The position numbers and the translations under genes were made by a program. From a virus, in IMG/VR virus record IMGVR_UViG_3300042868_002120, positions 1 to 23,220 of that record: 23,220 bases of DNA; one strand, given 5' to 3'. Numbering within the stretch: position 1 is the first letter of the stretch; each line of letters begins with the position of its first letter. Positions 6,485 to 14,071 of the stretch are shown piece by piece. Under the pieces are notes generated by a model. The model saw only the letters and a program-made list of their open reading frames with translations, had not been told where the DNA came from and ran no database searches.

Positions 6485-6739
6485 ATTTAATTTGGTTCTT
6501 CTGCCAGTGTAATTAGGTTTCGGGCAGTTTTCAGGCACGTCAACGACGACCCAGATTGCGGCTAGTGTGTTGCGGTGAGTTGACTTCTCCCACCGATCGA
6601 CGTACACACCAAACACACCCTCCAATGATTTGTTGACAGAACGAACTTCTATGCCAGTTAGCCTAGATATATCGCTTGACTTCAAACCATCGGGGTGCTG
6701 TTTGAGTAACGCACGAATGATATTGTGATTACTCTTCAC
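6473..6739 (-). CDS. Small winged-helix DNA-binding protein
   Basis: An 88-residue protein starting at GTG (6737-6739). Residues about 6-50 read as a winged helix-turn-helix: IIRALLKQHPDGLKSSDISR, then LTGIEVRSVNKSLEGVFGVY as the recognition helix and wing, and RWEKSTHRNTLAAIWVVV as strands. The C-terminus is basic and short. Its start overlaps the upstream gene by 11 bp. The stop codon lies within the 3' strand of a stem in the structured gap that follows, so the end of this gene may take part in RNA structure. A transcription regulator is the simplest role; its target is unknown, but the operators in this window are candidates. Confidence 0.78.
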   Translation of the reverse strand: MKSNHNIIRALLKQHPDGLKSSDISRLTGIEVRSVNKSLEGVFGVYVDRWEKSTHRNTLAAIWVVVDVPENCPKPNYTGRRTKLNSKD

Positions 6740-6917
6740 GCTTCATTTCTCTAACATACTGCGCAAAACTTGCGGCAGTATCACCAAAGGCAATACGCAT
6801 CCTTTCAAACTCTTGCGCTACTTCTTCTAGCGTGTCGTTGCGCTTAGTCTCAAGTTGTTTTCTAAAGTCAGCGTAGTGGTTGTGCACATCAGCTATGTCT
6901 TTGTTAGTCATGCCCAT
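6729..6917 (-). CDS. Small helical phage protein
   Basis: A 62-residue protein if started at the ATG at 6915-6917 (GGGGG five bases upstream). A second ATG two codons later is possible. A TTG-initiated version would start at 6929 within the previous gene. The sequence is a charged helix (NKDIADVHNHYADFRKQLET), then EVAQEFERMRIAFGDTAASF and a basic/acidic end. No family recognised. It overlaps the GTG start of the winged-helix gene by 11 bp and follows the previous stop at once, so it is part of the same operon. Confidence 0.72.
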   Translation of the reverse strand: MGMTNKDIADVHNHYADFRKQLETKRNDTLEEVAQEFERMRIAFGDTAASFAQYVREMKREE

Positions 6918-6918
6918 A

Positions 6919-7458
6919 TCAGCCCCCAAACATTTTCTTGAGGTAGTCGTACAACTCTCGCGCTTGTATCACGTTCATGTGTTTAACAACTTCTTCTGGA
7001 GGCTTGCCAAACACAATTGTATTCACCACTCGCTTGCTCGTAGCTTCAGGATGTAGCGCGGCAATGCCATCATTCTGTGGCTCACGAGTCTTAGGCGCAG
7101 GCTTCGCCTTGACCACAGTCTTTTTGGCATACTTAGCGCTTGCCTTCATGGGTGTGTACTCGTCCACAGTAACGCGATAGCCATGGTTGTTATCTCGCAC
7201 AGCAAGACCAGCACGTACAAATTGCGCCATGAGAGCCGTGACTGATGACTCTTTGAAGCCATGCTTGGTGAGATCACGACTTGCGGCGGCGGCGGTAGTG
7301 CCCGGGTGTAACTTTATATAGTCAAAGGTCACACGAGTTACGTTGTTCTGAATTGCGAATGGGGTTTTTGTCATAAGTTTCTCCTTGAGTTGTTGTCCTG
7401 TGGGGGTGGGTTCCCACGCATCGATTGCGCTTTTAAGTGCGGTTTGAATATCAGGCAT
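6919..7458 (-). CDS. Winged-helix domain protein with basic linker
   Basis: A 179-residue protein from ATG 7456-7458 (MPDIQTALK) with AAAGGAAAC upstream. A second in-frame ATG at 7372-7374 (MTKTPFAIQ) has an even better Shine-Dalgarno (AAGGAGAAACTT), giving a 151-residue form; both may be used. Residues about 40-95 form a winged helix: VTFDYIKLHPGTTAAAASRD, LTKHGFKESSVTALMAQFVR, and AGLAVRDNNHGYRVTV as the wing. A Lys/Pro-rich basic linker (KASAKYAKKTVVKAKPAPKT) leads to a C-terminal helical segment. It probably binds DNA. With the 6473-6739 product it gives two winged-helix candidates for regulating the operators of this phage. Confidence 0.82.
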   Translation of the reverse strand: MPDIQTALKSAIDAWEPTPTGQQLKEKLMTKTPFAIQNNVTRVTFDYIKLHPGTTAAAASRDLTKHGFKESSVTALMAQFVRAGLAVRDNNHGYRVTVDEYTPMKASAKYAKKTVVKAKPAPKTREPQNDGIAALHPEATSKRVVNTIVFGKPPEEVVKHMNVIQARELYDYLKKMFGG

Positions 7459-7475
7459 GACCGTTTCCTTTCTGT

Positions 7476-7634
7476 TTATATGTCCAAGCGGGGGACTGGA
7501 CGGGAGTCCAACCACTTGTCGCCAAGCCTACGGATACAGCGTACCCACTGGCGTTGGTAGCTACGAATTGTTTCGGGTGGTGCATCGTATGTAGCAAAGA
7601 TGCGACGAACGTGTGTTAAGTATTTAATGTTCAT
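7476..7634 (-). CDS. Small basic phage protein (52 aa)
   Basis: A short frame from ATG 7632-7634 (Shine-Dalgarno GAAAGGTACATC) to TAA 7476-7478. The 52 residues are basic and aromatic: MNIKYLTHVRRIFATYDAPP, then ETIRSYQRQWVRCIRRLGDK, ending RLDI. It fills the space between two clear genes, with 10 bp upstream and 17 bp downstream, in the operon's orientation and with a good ribosome site, so I accept it. The Arg- and Trp-rich helices suggest nucleic-acid binding, but this is a guess. Confidence 0.65.
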   Translation of the reverse strand: MNIKYLTHVRRIFATYDAPPETIRSYQRQWVRCIRRLGDKWLDSRPVPRLDI

Positions 7635-7644
7635 GATGTACCTT

Positions 7645-8526
7645 TCAGAAGTTGAACTTGTCGAGGATGGCGTCTACGTTTCTCTTGACGTCTTGACGGA
7701 TAGCCTCGTTCTTTCGCAGATCCGTAGGCGTAACACCCACAAGTAACTGCTCTAACTGACTACGTGCAGTCTCAAGGGCAACGTCATTGGTTACGTTCAA
7801 TGCCTTGGTGAGATCACACAACTCTAACGCACCATCGACAAGCGTGTCGTGGAAGCGCCTTTGCTTAGCCTCACCGCCTACATAGTCAGTAGTCAATCTG
7901 TCCGACATACGTTTGAGGTGGGTGCTAAGTCTCTCACGCACATCTGCCATAGCAGAGTCGATGCGTTCCTGTGTCAGAGATTCAAGGCGAGCCTTGAGTT
8001 CTGCCTGTGCTTGGTTGCCCACATCTACGCGGAAGTCACCCGATGATGGGACAGGCATGTAGTTAACGCGGAATGAGAACTTAGTCATCATCTCATTAGC
8101 GGATGGGTAGTCATCTCTCTTGAACATATCACCGAGAGCCAATGCCTGCGCAGTGATAAGCGTAGGGTAGATAACAACGAAAGCCTTGACCAGTGCCTCC
8201 ATCTCTTCCTCGAAGTCATTCATGCGCTCAGTGAACTTCATGAAGTTGATAGTAGGTAAGAGACGCAGACCTGAGTCAGACCAAGGTGCTGTATTGTCGT
8301 ACACGAATTGACGTGCGCGACCGACCGCTTGTTGGATGATGTCCAACTCGGTGCGACCTGCGAGCAGGTGCTTGTTGACACGGGCGGCATCTTTAGCCCC
8401 CGCGTTCTTGCTTGCTACCACTTCGTTGGTGGTAGTCTTGTCTAGCTTACGTGCTGTCCACACAGAAGCGTTGAACTCCACAAGCATTGCGCATGTGTCG
8501 ATGTTGAGGCGAGGTGTAGTTGTCAT
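7645..8526 (-). CDS. Coiled-coil protein linked to MoxR/VWA pair (possibly DUF3150-like)
   Basis: A 293-residue protein from ATG 8524-8526 (CAAGGAGTTCTTATC upstream). It is mainly helical: a central run (KFTERMNDFEEEMEALVKAF) and a long charged stretch (ELKARLESLTQERIDSAMAD, then VRERLSTHLKRMSDRLTTDY) suggest a coiled coil. No catalytic motif is seen. It is the third gene of a set with the MoxR ATPase (18 bp upstream) and the VWA protein. From memory, DUF3150-type proteins accompany such pairs in mobile elements; the assignment here is tentative. A role as adaptor or substrate of the ATPase complex is inferred from context. Confidence 0.8.
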   Translation of the reverse strand: MTTTPRLNIDTCAMLVEFNASVWTARKLDKTTTNEVVASKNAGAKDAARVNKHLLAGRTELDIIQQAVGRARQFVYDNTAPWSDSGLRLLPTINFMKFTERMNDFEEEMEALVKAFVVIYPTLITAQALALGDMFKRDDYPSANEMMTKFSFRVNYMPVPSSGDFRVDVGNQAQAELKARLESLTQERIDSAMADVRERLSTHLKRMSDRLTTDYVGGEAKQRRFHDTLVDGALELCDLTKALNVTNDVALETARSQLEQLLVGVTPTDLRKNEAIRQDVKRNVDAILDKFNF

Positions 8527-8544
8527 GATAAGAACTCCTTGTGA

Positions 8545-9669
8545 TTACTTGGTTGAGAAAAAGATTTTGTGCTCGGCTAACATGCGACCGAACTCATTGA
8601 TCGTAGCGAACATAGCCACACGCTGACTTGTTGCCACTGTGTTGCAGAAGATCGACTGCATCTCTGCACGCATACGCCACACGTACTTGACGATGGCTTC
8701 TGCTTCTGTCCTGTCCGCTACGCGAGTAACGAACTGGAATACCTGAATCAACTGCGCCGTAGGGTTGTCGGACAGCGGTGCTGTATCAGGTGACTTGATG
8801 ACACGCGAGTACTCGCAGATCTCACGACCGAAGCGAATGAACGATGACAATGCCTGTGCAGTAGTAGCACCGACAGTACCAACGAGAGCCGCCTCAAGTG
8901 TGTCGTCATCGAGAACACCAAGACCCGCATCGAGGATGTCACTAGCGGCAACCAACGAGCGAGGTGTAGCGTATGCAAGTTGCATAGACTTGGGGTTGAA
9001 GATGAAGCCGTTGTCCTTGGACAAGTCCTTGCCCTCGAACATACCGCCCTTCTCGTAGTCAAGGAACGATTGCATAACGCGTGGCTCGTTGCTGACGAAA
9101 GCAATAATCATTGGGTTGACGCCATTGTCAGTAGCCCACTTGACCCACTCGTCAGCGCTAGGCTTACGCATCTTGACGAACACCAGACGATTACGCAAGT
9201 GTGCTTGGATGGAATCACCAAGACCCTCGATAGAAAGATTGGTGAAGCACACGACAACGCTACCCTCGGGCATGCTCAAGTTACCGACCCTGCGCTCATA
9301 GATGATCGGAGCCAGTACGTTCTTGATGAACTGCGGTGCCTTGGCGATCTCATCAAGACCTACGAGGATAGGCTTGGAGTTGTTGACACCGAGTTGATTG
9401 AAAGCACTGACACCGAAGCGCTCGTTGGGTAACTCACGAGACACGCCATTCTCACGATCGAGGTCAGGCATCCACACAGAGCCGTCAGACAACTGAGTGC
9501 AGTCAATAGGTTGCACAGCGATGTGGTCAGCAAACTTGGGTAGCTTGCGTAGCGCATGGAACAGGGCGGTCTTGCCGATGCCGTTCTCGCCCTCCACGAT
9601 TACTGTGCGCTTGTCACCGACAGCGGCGATGAGGGAAACAACTTGTGATGCAGATAAGAATTGATTCAT
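8545..9669 (-). CDS. MoxR-type AAA+ ATPase (CobS-like)
   Basis: A 374-residue AAA+ ATPase from ATG 9667-9669 with TTTGGAGATC upstream; a TTG at 9684 would add five residues made of the Shine-Dalgarno region and is rejected. In this numbering, Walker A GENGIGKT is at 27-34, Walker B ILVGLDE with Asp106-Glu107, sensor 1 FTN near 142-144, and arginine-finger candidates are in HLRNR near 157-161. The C-terminal region is helical. MoxR proteins act as hexameric chaperones with VWA partners, for example loading metal ions or remodelling complexes. The adjacent VWA gene 23 bp upstream is the expected partner. Its place in the phage cycle is unknown. Confidence 0.93.
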   Translation of the reverse strand: MNQFLSASQVVSLIAAVGDKRTVIVEGENGIGKTALFHALRKLPKFADHIAVQPIDCTQLSDGSVWMPDLDRENGVSRELPNERFGVSAFNQLGVNNSKPILVGLDEIAKAPQFIKNVLAPIIYERRVGNLSMPEGSVVVCFTNLSIEGLGDSIQAHLRNRLVFVKMRKPSADEWVKWATDNGVNPMIIAFVSNEPRVMQSFLDYEKGGMFEGKDLSKDNGFIFNPKSMQLAYATPRSLVAASDILDAGLGVLDDDTLEAALVGTVGATTAQALSSFIRFGREICEYSRVIKSPDTAPLSDNPTAQLIQVFQFVTRVADRTEAEAIVKYVWRMRAEMQSIFCNTVATSQRVAMFATINEFGRMLAEHKIFFSTK

Positions 9670-9692
9670 GATAAAGATCTCCAAAGATTAAG

Positions 9693-10895
9693 TTAAACAG
9701 AAATGTGCAAGACTTTGCCATAAGTAGGAACGAATGACTCGTTCTCCACCACACCCCACAGAGATGGCATTGGGGTATTCGGGGTATCGCAACCAAGGTA
9801 ACCATCTGTTAACCAGACGATTGCCCGAGCGTCGATCTTGTGTTCCTTGATGTAGTCGACAACAACATCAGGAGTAGTACCGCCACCGCCCTTGGGGTTC
9901 ATGAGCGAGGCGATCTGTTCATAGTCAGCAGGCTTGAATGCTTGGTCACCACATACAGTAGTGTCCCACCACAACACACGCACACCCGCAGGCTTGGTGA
10001 TGTTGCAGATGCGAGCGATCTCACCGAACAGCAGACGATAGTACGGATACATAGAGCCCGATGTGTCGACCGCAAGTATCAACTCACCGACTGACTCTGT
10101 GAAGTGTGATGGCATAACGAAGCCCGAAGCGAGCAAGCGTTTGTTGGGAGGACAGAAGCGTGAGTTGTCATCACCCGCAGAGATAGAACTAATCCATTCC
10201 TGCAAGGCTTGCTTCCAGTCAGTCATGCGTTCCTTGGCAGTGCCTAAGATGTCACGACCACCGCCCTCTTTACCCGCAAGCTTACGCGCAAGTATCTCGC
10301 CTTGACGATTGGCATCATCGATCTGCTTGCCTAGCTTCTCTTGCTCGACTGGGTTGTCATCGAACTCACCATCCTCATGCGCATCGAGGGGCTCATCGAA
10401 GTCACCGCCGTTGCCATCACCCTTGTCACCCTTGTCAGGTTCCTTACGCCCACTCTTGATGAGATCGTTGAGTACCTGAGGGAATGACCAACCGAAGTAC
10501 TTGCGATCAATACACAACGACTCAGTAGGACGCTCGACAAACTTGAAGTCAGGGTCGAGTTCCTCGATGAGTGCATTGACCACATAGTCGTGTGCTATGT
10601 TGGTAAGCTTGGGCATCTTGCGTGTGTACTCTTTGAACAAGATGCAATGCTTGAGTGCAACGTGAAAGTTCTCGTGCAGTACAAGGTAGCGCATCTGCTT
10701 GCGGTTGAGTGGTGCAATGAAGTCAGCGCCATACTTCTTGTCACGACCATTGGTAGCGGCAGTAGATACCTTGGTAGACACCTCGCTCTTACCTAGCATG
10801 ATGACGCCAGACAGCAAGGCGAATTTAGGGTGACGCATACAGTCAATGTTTGCGGCTTGGACTCTCTGATTGAGAGTCATCTTCTCATAGCTCAT
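9693..10895 (-). CDS. DUF2201-like metallopeptidase-fold plus VWA domain protein
   Basis: A 400-residue protein with two parts. The N-terminal part has HENFH at 74-78 (HExxH) within LVLHENFHVALKH, matching the putative metallopeptidase domain of the DUF2201 family. An acidic Gly/Asp-rich linker spans about 150-185. The C-terminal part is a von Willebrand A domain with a complete MIDAS: DTSGS (277-281), Thr340 or Thr341 after a GGGG run, and Asp364 in WLTDGY. VWA proteins of this kind partner MoxR ATPases; the MoxR gene follows by 23 bp. Transcription probably starts at the strong promoter at 10922-10957. The start is ATG 10893-10895 after CAGGAGAAGCACT. Confidence 0.92.
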   Translation of the reverse strand: MSYEKMTLNQRVQAANIDCMRHPKFALLSGVIMLGKSEVSTKVSTAATNGRDKKYGADFIAPLNRKQMRYLVLHENFHVALKHCILFKEYTRKMPKLTNIAHDYVVNALIEELDPDFKFVERPTESLCIDRKYFGWSFPQVLNDLIKSGRKEPDKGDKGDGNGGDFDEPLDAHEDGEFDDNPVEQEKLGKQIDDANRQGEILARKLAGKEGGGRDILGTAKERMTDWKQALQEWISSISAGDDNSRFCPPNKRLLASGFVMPSHFTESVGELILAVDTSGSMYPYYRLLFGEIARICNITKPAGVRVLWWDTTVCGDQAFKPADYEQIASLMNPKGGGGTTPDVVVDYIKEHKIDARAIVWLTDGYLGCDTPNTPMPSLWGVVENESFVPTYGKVLHISV

Positions 10896-10921
10896 AGTGC
10901 TTCTCCTGTTTTGTTTAAAGA

Positions 10922-10957
10922 AATTATAGCATAGGTTGTCAAAGACTTGACAACCTA
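10922..10957 (-). promoter_or_regulatory. Strong extended -10 promoter overlapped by palindromic operator
   Basis: On the minus strand TATAAT is preceded by TGC (extended -10; TATAAT at plus 10923-10928), with TTGTCA or TGTCAA 18-19 bp upstream as a -35. A perfect inverted repeat with 11-bp arms (TAGGTTGTCAA, 10932-10942; TTGACAACCTA, 10947-10957) and a 4-nt centre covers the spacer and the -35. A protein dimer bound there would block RNA polymerase. It drives the VWA, MoxR and coiled-coil genes. Confidence 0.7.
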
Positions 10958-10976
10958 GCGGAAACCCTAAGGTTAC

Positions 10977-11957
10977 TTAGGTGTGAATATTAGAACGTGG
11001 GTATTCAGAATTTCTAGGGAATTGTTTCACCTCCTCTGGTTTCTTAAGTGAGTTACTGCCAACGTATTTCTGTATCCTGTCAAGGATGGCACGCCTGAAC
11101 TCGACCATCTCGATGGGCTTCTTCAAGTCGTCGATTGAACTCGGAACACTGTTGCGGGAATACCAACTGCCAGTCATGGTGAAGTCCTCTTGGTCAGCAC
11201 CACGCTTGGATGCGATGATGTTGAACGCGCTCTGACACATATCAAAGAATGTATCAATGAACCGCTGTTGTGGCTCGGGGTCATTCCACATCTCTTGTAT
11301 CGCCATGTAGTACTCGCGGTTGTATCCCTCACCACCGAACGCTTGACCATACTTGTAGTCAAGCTTGCACTCAGCTTTGAACTCTGGCAAACGCATCTGT
11401 GCAAGCATGATGTAGGGCTCAAAGTGTGCGGCAACACGTTGCTTGAATGCACGCACATCTTTGTCCGCGACTAGTCGGTAGTGCTTGGTATGCTCAGACT
11501 GCGTAGGGTCTAGCAAGCCATCGACAAACACAGCGTCCAAGCTGAACGGCGTATCTCTGTCGCCGTCAACCATAAACGCCTTGGTGTAGATGGGCATGAT
11601 GATTAGCTCGTCTGCGTGTGTTGTGTGGTCACGCCAGTCGACATTCACACCAAGGTCAACACGTAATGTGTGACGCATGAACTGCTGACTTGTCTGCGAG
11701 TTGTGACCCATGTACAGTCTACGCTCAACACGTTTGCCATCGACTACCTTGGGCTCGTAGAACCGCGCCATCACAGTCTGATACAGCTTGACGTCGAAGT
11801 ACTTGCCGTACTCGTTACTGCCCTCGATGAGTCGGTGTTCTGAGCGTGGCTTGGGGTCAAGCGGTCGCTCGTTGGGTTGCCATGCCTTACTGCGTACTGC
11901 ACCTCGCATTGCAAATGTGCCTACTGCTTCTTTATAGTTTCTGCAAATGTATGCCAT
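10977..11957 (-). CDS. Hypothetical phage protein (326 aa)
   Basis: A 326-residue protein from ATG 11955-11957 with GGAGTAATTATC upstream. No domain is recognised. It has a mixed alpha/beta composition with many aromatic and charged residues (KYFDVKLYQTVMARFYEPKV, RRLYMGHNSQTSQQFMRHTL) and a helical C-terminal third (FRRAILDRIQKYVGSNSLKK). There is no signal peptide or membrane segment. It lies just upstream of the VWA operon promoter, and a 6-bp hairpin (CCTAAG/CTTAGG, 10966-10981) spans its stop codon. It appears to be the last gene of the accessory operon above it. Confidence 0.85.
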   Translation of the reverse strand: MAYICRNYKEAVGTFAMRGAVRSKAWQPNERPLDPKPRSEHRLIEGSNEYGKYFDVKLYQTVMARFYEPKVVDGKRVERRLYMGHNSQTSQQFMRHTLRVDLGVNVDWRDHTTHADELIIMPIYTKAFMVDGDRDTPFSLDAVFVDGLLDPTQSEHTKHYRLVADKDVRAFKQRVAAHFEPYIMLAQMRLPEFKAECKLDYKYGQAFGGEGYNREYYMAIQEMWNDPEPQQRFIDTFFDMCQSAFNIIASKRGADQEDFTMTGSWYSRNSVPSSIDDLKKPIEMVEFRRAILDRIQKYVGSNSLKKPEEVKQFPRNSEYPRSNIHT

Positions 11958-11962
11958 GATAA

Positions 11963-12373
11963 TTACTCCTGATTTAAAGTTGATACTTTGATTAAAGGGA
12001 AAGATGTTTGTACTGCATGTACAGTTGTGATGTAGTCATACAAATCACCTTCGTCGTCGTTCTCATCGAACTCTTCTTGTCCGTCCTCGCCTACGGCGAT
12101 GAACCTATACCTACCTCCTTTCTCTCCTCCATAAATATGTACTGCCTCGTGCATCAATGCGCGATGCGCTATTACCTCATCAAATGTGTCGTACCACTTG
12201 ATGCTGTTCATCTCGAACGTGATGACGGGGTCATCCTCGTAGCGGTACTCGCACTCATCTAGTGCTTGTGTTATCCACTTGTCGTTCTTCGCAAGCATGA
12301 GCGTGACAAAGTTGTCGCGTGTTTCAATGTCGTCGAACTTGATGACGTACGCTACGTCTGATCTATACCCCAT
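11963..12373 (-). CDS. Hypothetical phage protein (MGYRSDV family-like)
   Basis: A 136-residue acidic protein from ATG 12371-12373 with GGGAGATCATC upstream. The opening MGYRSDVAYVIKFDDIETRD recalls a class of small phage proteins of unknown function. The middle has alternating strands and helices (ITFEMNSIKWYDTFDEVIAH) and the C-terminus is strongly acidic (EEFDENDDEGDLYDYIT). It overlaps the upstream gene by 11 bp, suggesting coupled translation. No catalytic motif is seen. Confidence 0.82.
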   Translation of the reverse strand: MGYRSDVAYVIKFDDIETRDNFVTLMLAKNDKWITQALDECEYRYEDDPVITFEMNSIKWYDTFDEVIAHRALMHEAVHIYGGEKGGRYRFIAVGEDGQEEFDENDDEGDLYDYITTVHAVQTSFPLIKVSTLNQE

Positions 12374-13037
12374 GATGATCTCCCTCTATTAAAATGCCAC
12401 GTTGATCGAAGCGCCATCCGTTGATGTCGCACAGGTCTATGAAGTACTCTTCGCTTGTGTATGCGTCGTACTCTTCTCGTAGTTGTTTGAATATCTCATC
12501 GGCATACTTCTGCGCCTTGTGTAGCGACCAGTTGTCTAGCTCGTTGAACAACTCATCGGTGCCGATGGACTTGGCTAGCTCTTTAACATTAGCGCCCTCC
12601 AAGATACCTCTGTCCATTACTGAGTCGTCATCTGCGTAACTGATACTGTCGTTGATGCCTTGTGTCCTCATCGTGCCACTGTGGTTGTAGTAGAAACCAT
12701 TCCTACTGATTTCTACCTTCTCTTCACACCAACCATCTTTGATTAGCTCACGTAGCACAACGTACTGTGCGTAGTCAGCGTCCTCTGGTTTGCTGTGGTA
12801 CTCGATGAAGTCAGCAAGATCGATGTGACCAGTCCACGATGCGCCATCACCTTGTGAGTGAAAGCCACTGAACTGAATCTCGTCGATGTTGAACCCCCTT
12901 GCGGGGGCATCCTCTTTAGCTCGTGCGTAGATCTCTTCATACCAATCATCGGGCGGTTGCCCATACTCAGTGATTGCGTGTTGCTTGGCATAGTTAGAGA
13001 GTTGTTGAAACGCAAGGGATTGCGTAGTTGTTTCCAT
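12363..13037 (-). CDS. Hypothetical acidic phage protein (224 aa)
   Basis: A 224-residue protein from ATG 13035-13037 with ATGGAGGAATC upstream. It opens with a helical segment (SLAFQQLSNYAKQHAITEYG) and has a central Gly/Ser-rich part (FSGFHSQGDGASWTGHIDLA), an Asn/Gly/His stretch (ISRNGFYYNHSGTMRTQGIN), and an acidic C-terminus (YTSEEYFIDLCDINGWRFDQ). Similar central motifs occur in phage proteins that modify or bind antirestriction targets, but I cannot make a firm match. It overlaps the following gene by 11 bp and lies 10 bp from the previous one. Function unknown. Confidence 0.82.
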   Translation of the reverse strand: METTTQSLAFQQLSNYAKQHAITEYGQPPDDWYEEIYARAKEDAPARGFNIDEIQFSGFHSQGDGASWTGHIDLADFIEYHSKPEDADYAQYVVLRELIKDGWCEEKVEISRNGFYYNHSGTMRTQGINDSISYADDDSVMDRGILEGANVKELAKSIGTDELFNELDNWSLHKAQKYADEIFKQLREEYDAYTSEEYFIDLCDINGWRFDQRGILIEGDHHGV

Positions 13038-13047
13038 GATTCCTCCA

Positions 13048-13470
13048 TTAGTCTACTGATACAGAGAACGTGATGTTGTCCTTGATCTCAGTACGAATCA
13101 TCTCAGTCAAGTCAAGCTGATCTATTGCTGATGTAACCGCATCATTGACCTTGTCATCGAAGTCGAAGTCATTGACCTCGGTATTCGCAATGTCGCGGAT
13201 GTCATCTTCCGATACGTGATACTCGCCATCGGTGTGATCGCTGACCACACTCTCTGCAACATCTTGAGCTATGTCGCGCACCTGCTTCTCGAAGTCGCTG
13301 TCAATAACTCGCATGGTCTCGTGACTGACCATGATCTCTGCCACTTGCTTCTGCACAATGTCATTGATGTAGTTCTCAACGAGCGCCATGAGCGTGGTGA
13401 ACAGCGCAGATGTAGACCGAATGGGTGCGACTGCTTGAGTTGCTGTGTCTGTTTGATTAGTTTGTTCCAT
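13048..13470 (-). CDS. Hypothetical acidic helical protein (140 aa)
   Basis: A 140-residue, strongly acidic protein from ATG 13468-13470 with TTTGGAGATTTATC upstream. After a Thr/Gln-rich start it is helical (LFTTLMALVENYINDIVQKQ) and then carries repeated Asp/Glu-rich short segments (VRDIAQDVAESVVSDHTDGE; DIRDIANTEVNDFDFDDKVN), ending with LTEMIRTEIKDNITFSV. Acidic composition could reflect DNA mimicry or simply a helical scaffold; nothing decides. A copy of the 18-bp palindrome lies 37 bp upstream of its ribosome site region. Confidence 0.8.
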   Translation of the reverse strand: MEQTNQTDTATQAVAPIRSTSALFTTLMALVENYINDIVQKQVAEIMVSHETMRVIDSDFEKQVRDIAQDVAESVVSDHTDGEYHVSEDDIRDIANTEVNDFDFDDKVNDAVTSAIDQLDLTEMIRTEIKDNITFSVSVD

Positions 13471-13506
13471 GATAAATCTCCAAAAAAATTAAATTGATAA
13501 ACGAAA

Positions 13507-13524
13507 TGTGGAGAATTCTCCACA
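13507..13524. repeat. 18-bp palindrome copy 1 (TGTGGAGAATTCTCCACA)
   Basis: A perfect self-complementary 18-mer lying between the stop of the 30-residue membrane peptide gene and the start of the 13048-13470 gene. In the leftward transcript it could fold as a 7-bp stem with an AATT loop and is followed by U-rich sequence. Three more perfect copies and one variant occur within the next 3.4 kb and I found none elsewhere in the window. Confidence 0.85.
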
Positions 13525-13548
13525 AAGCAAGGATGACCGATCTTTTTG

Positions 13549-13641
13549 TTAGCCCCCTCTCCAATAGAACAGGTCAAGGATTAAGATAATGATGGCTAGT
13601 AAGACCACCACACGTTCGAGTTTTTCCCATCTAGTTAGCAT
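13549..13641 (-). CDS. Thirty-residue single-pass membrane peptide
   Basis: A 30-residue frame from ATG 13639-13641 (GGGAGAGAAGTA upstream; TAATG overlap with the previous stop) to TAA 13549-13551. It begins MLTRWEKLER, followed by a hydrophobic run VVVLLAIIILILDLFYW of about 17 residues and RGG. This is a clear single transmembrane segment with a positively charged N-terminal side. Small phage membrane peptides can act as holin-like, superinfection-exclusion or host-takeover factors; no evidence picks one. Good ribosome site and translational coupling support reality. Confidence 0.65.
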   Translation of the reverse strand: MLTRWEKLERVVVLLAIIILILDLFYWRGG

Positions 13642-13898
13642 TACTTCTCTCCCTGTTTGAGCCATGCCATCCACTCCGATAGCGTTGGCTTTTGTACCTT
13701 GGTCAGCGAGATCGGCGGTACGAACTTGCCTTCTGTGTTCACCTCTGTGAAAGCTTTCTGCGCCATCTCGTTGGCTACCTTGTTGTCCGTCACTAGGTTG
13801 TCGTATTCGCGCCATGCGTCACACACTACGCACCCCTCTTCGTAGTCCTCGCATCGCTCGCCCCAGTACTCAAGCATTGCTCGTTCAATTAAGTTCAT
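13641..13898 (-). CDS. Small phage protein with Cys cluster
   Basis: An 85-residue protein from ATG 13896-13898, chosen because GGGAGAAACAAA precedes it and its ATG overlaps the previous TGA. A longer frame to 13955 is a shadow of the previous gene. Cys16, Cys23 and Cys26 (CEDYEEGCVVCDAW) form a small cluster that may bind zinc, though a fourth ligand is not clear. The C-terminal part SLTKVQKPTLSEWMAWLKQG is helical. Coupled to both neighbours. Function unknown. Confidence 0.75.
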   Translation of the reverse strand: MNLIERAMLEYWGERCEDYEEGCVVCDAWREYDNLVTDNKVANEMAQKAFTEVNTEGKFVPPISLTKVQKPTLSEWMAWLKQGEK

Positions 13899-14071
13899 TT
13901 TGTTTCTCCCTGTTGAACTTCCTCTGTGATCTGCACAGCCACGAATGGTCGCCATGCAGGGCTTACTGTGTCTCTGTAATGCAGAGCTTCTTGTAGGTTA
14001 TCGAACACCTTGCTCGATAGTGATAGCGCCTTCTCGGTGCTAGGTTGCACACCCAGTACATAGAATTTCAT
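13895..14071 (-). CDS. Small phage protein (58 aa)
   Basis: A 58-residue frame from ATG 14069-14071 to TGA 13895-13897, with GGAGGTAACTAA upstream of the start. The sequence begins MKFYVLGVQPSTEKALSLSS, continues KVFDNLQEALHYRDTVSPAW, and ends in an acidic/Gln tail. It looks like a compact alpha/beta fold. ATGA overlaps on both sides make it a link in a chain of four coupled small genes (14807 down to 13641). No family recognised. Confidence 0.75.
   Translation of the reverse strand: MKFYVLGVQPSTEKALSLSSKVFDNLQEALHYRDTVSPAWRPFVAVQITEEVQQGETK

Noticed and set aside
8980-9432. A 150-codon plus-strand frame opposite the MoxR gene
   Set aside because: Antisense to a gene with intact Walker motifs; no ribosome site or operon context.
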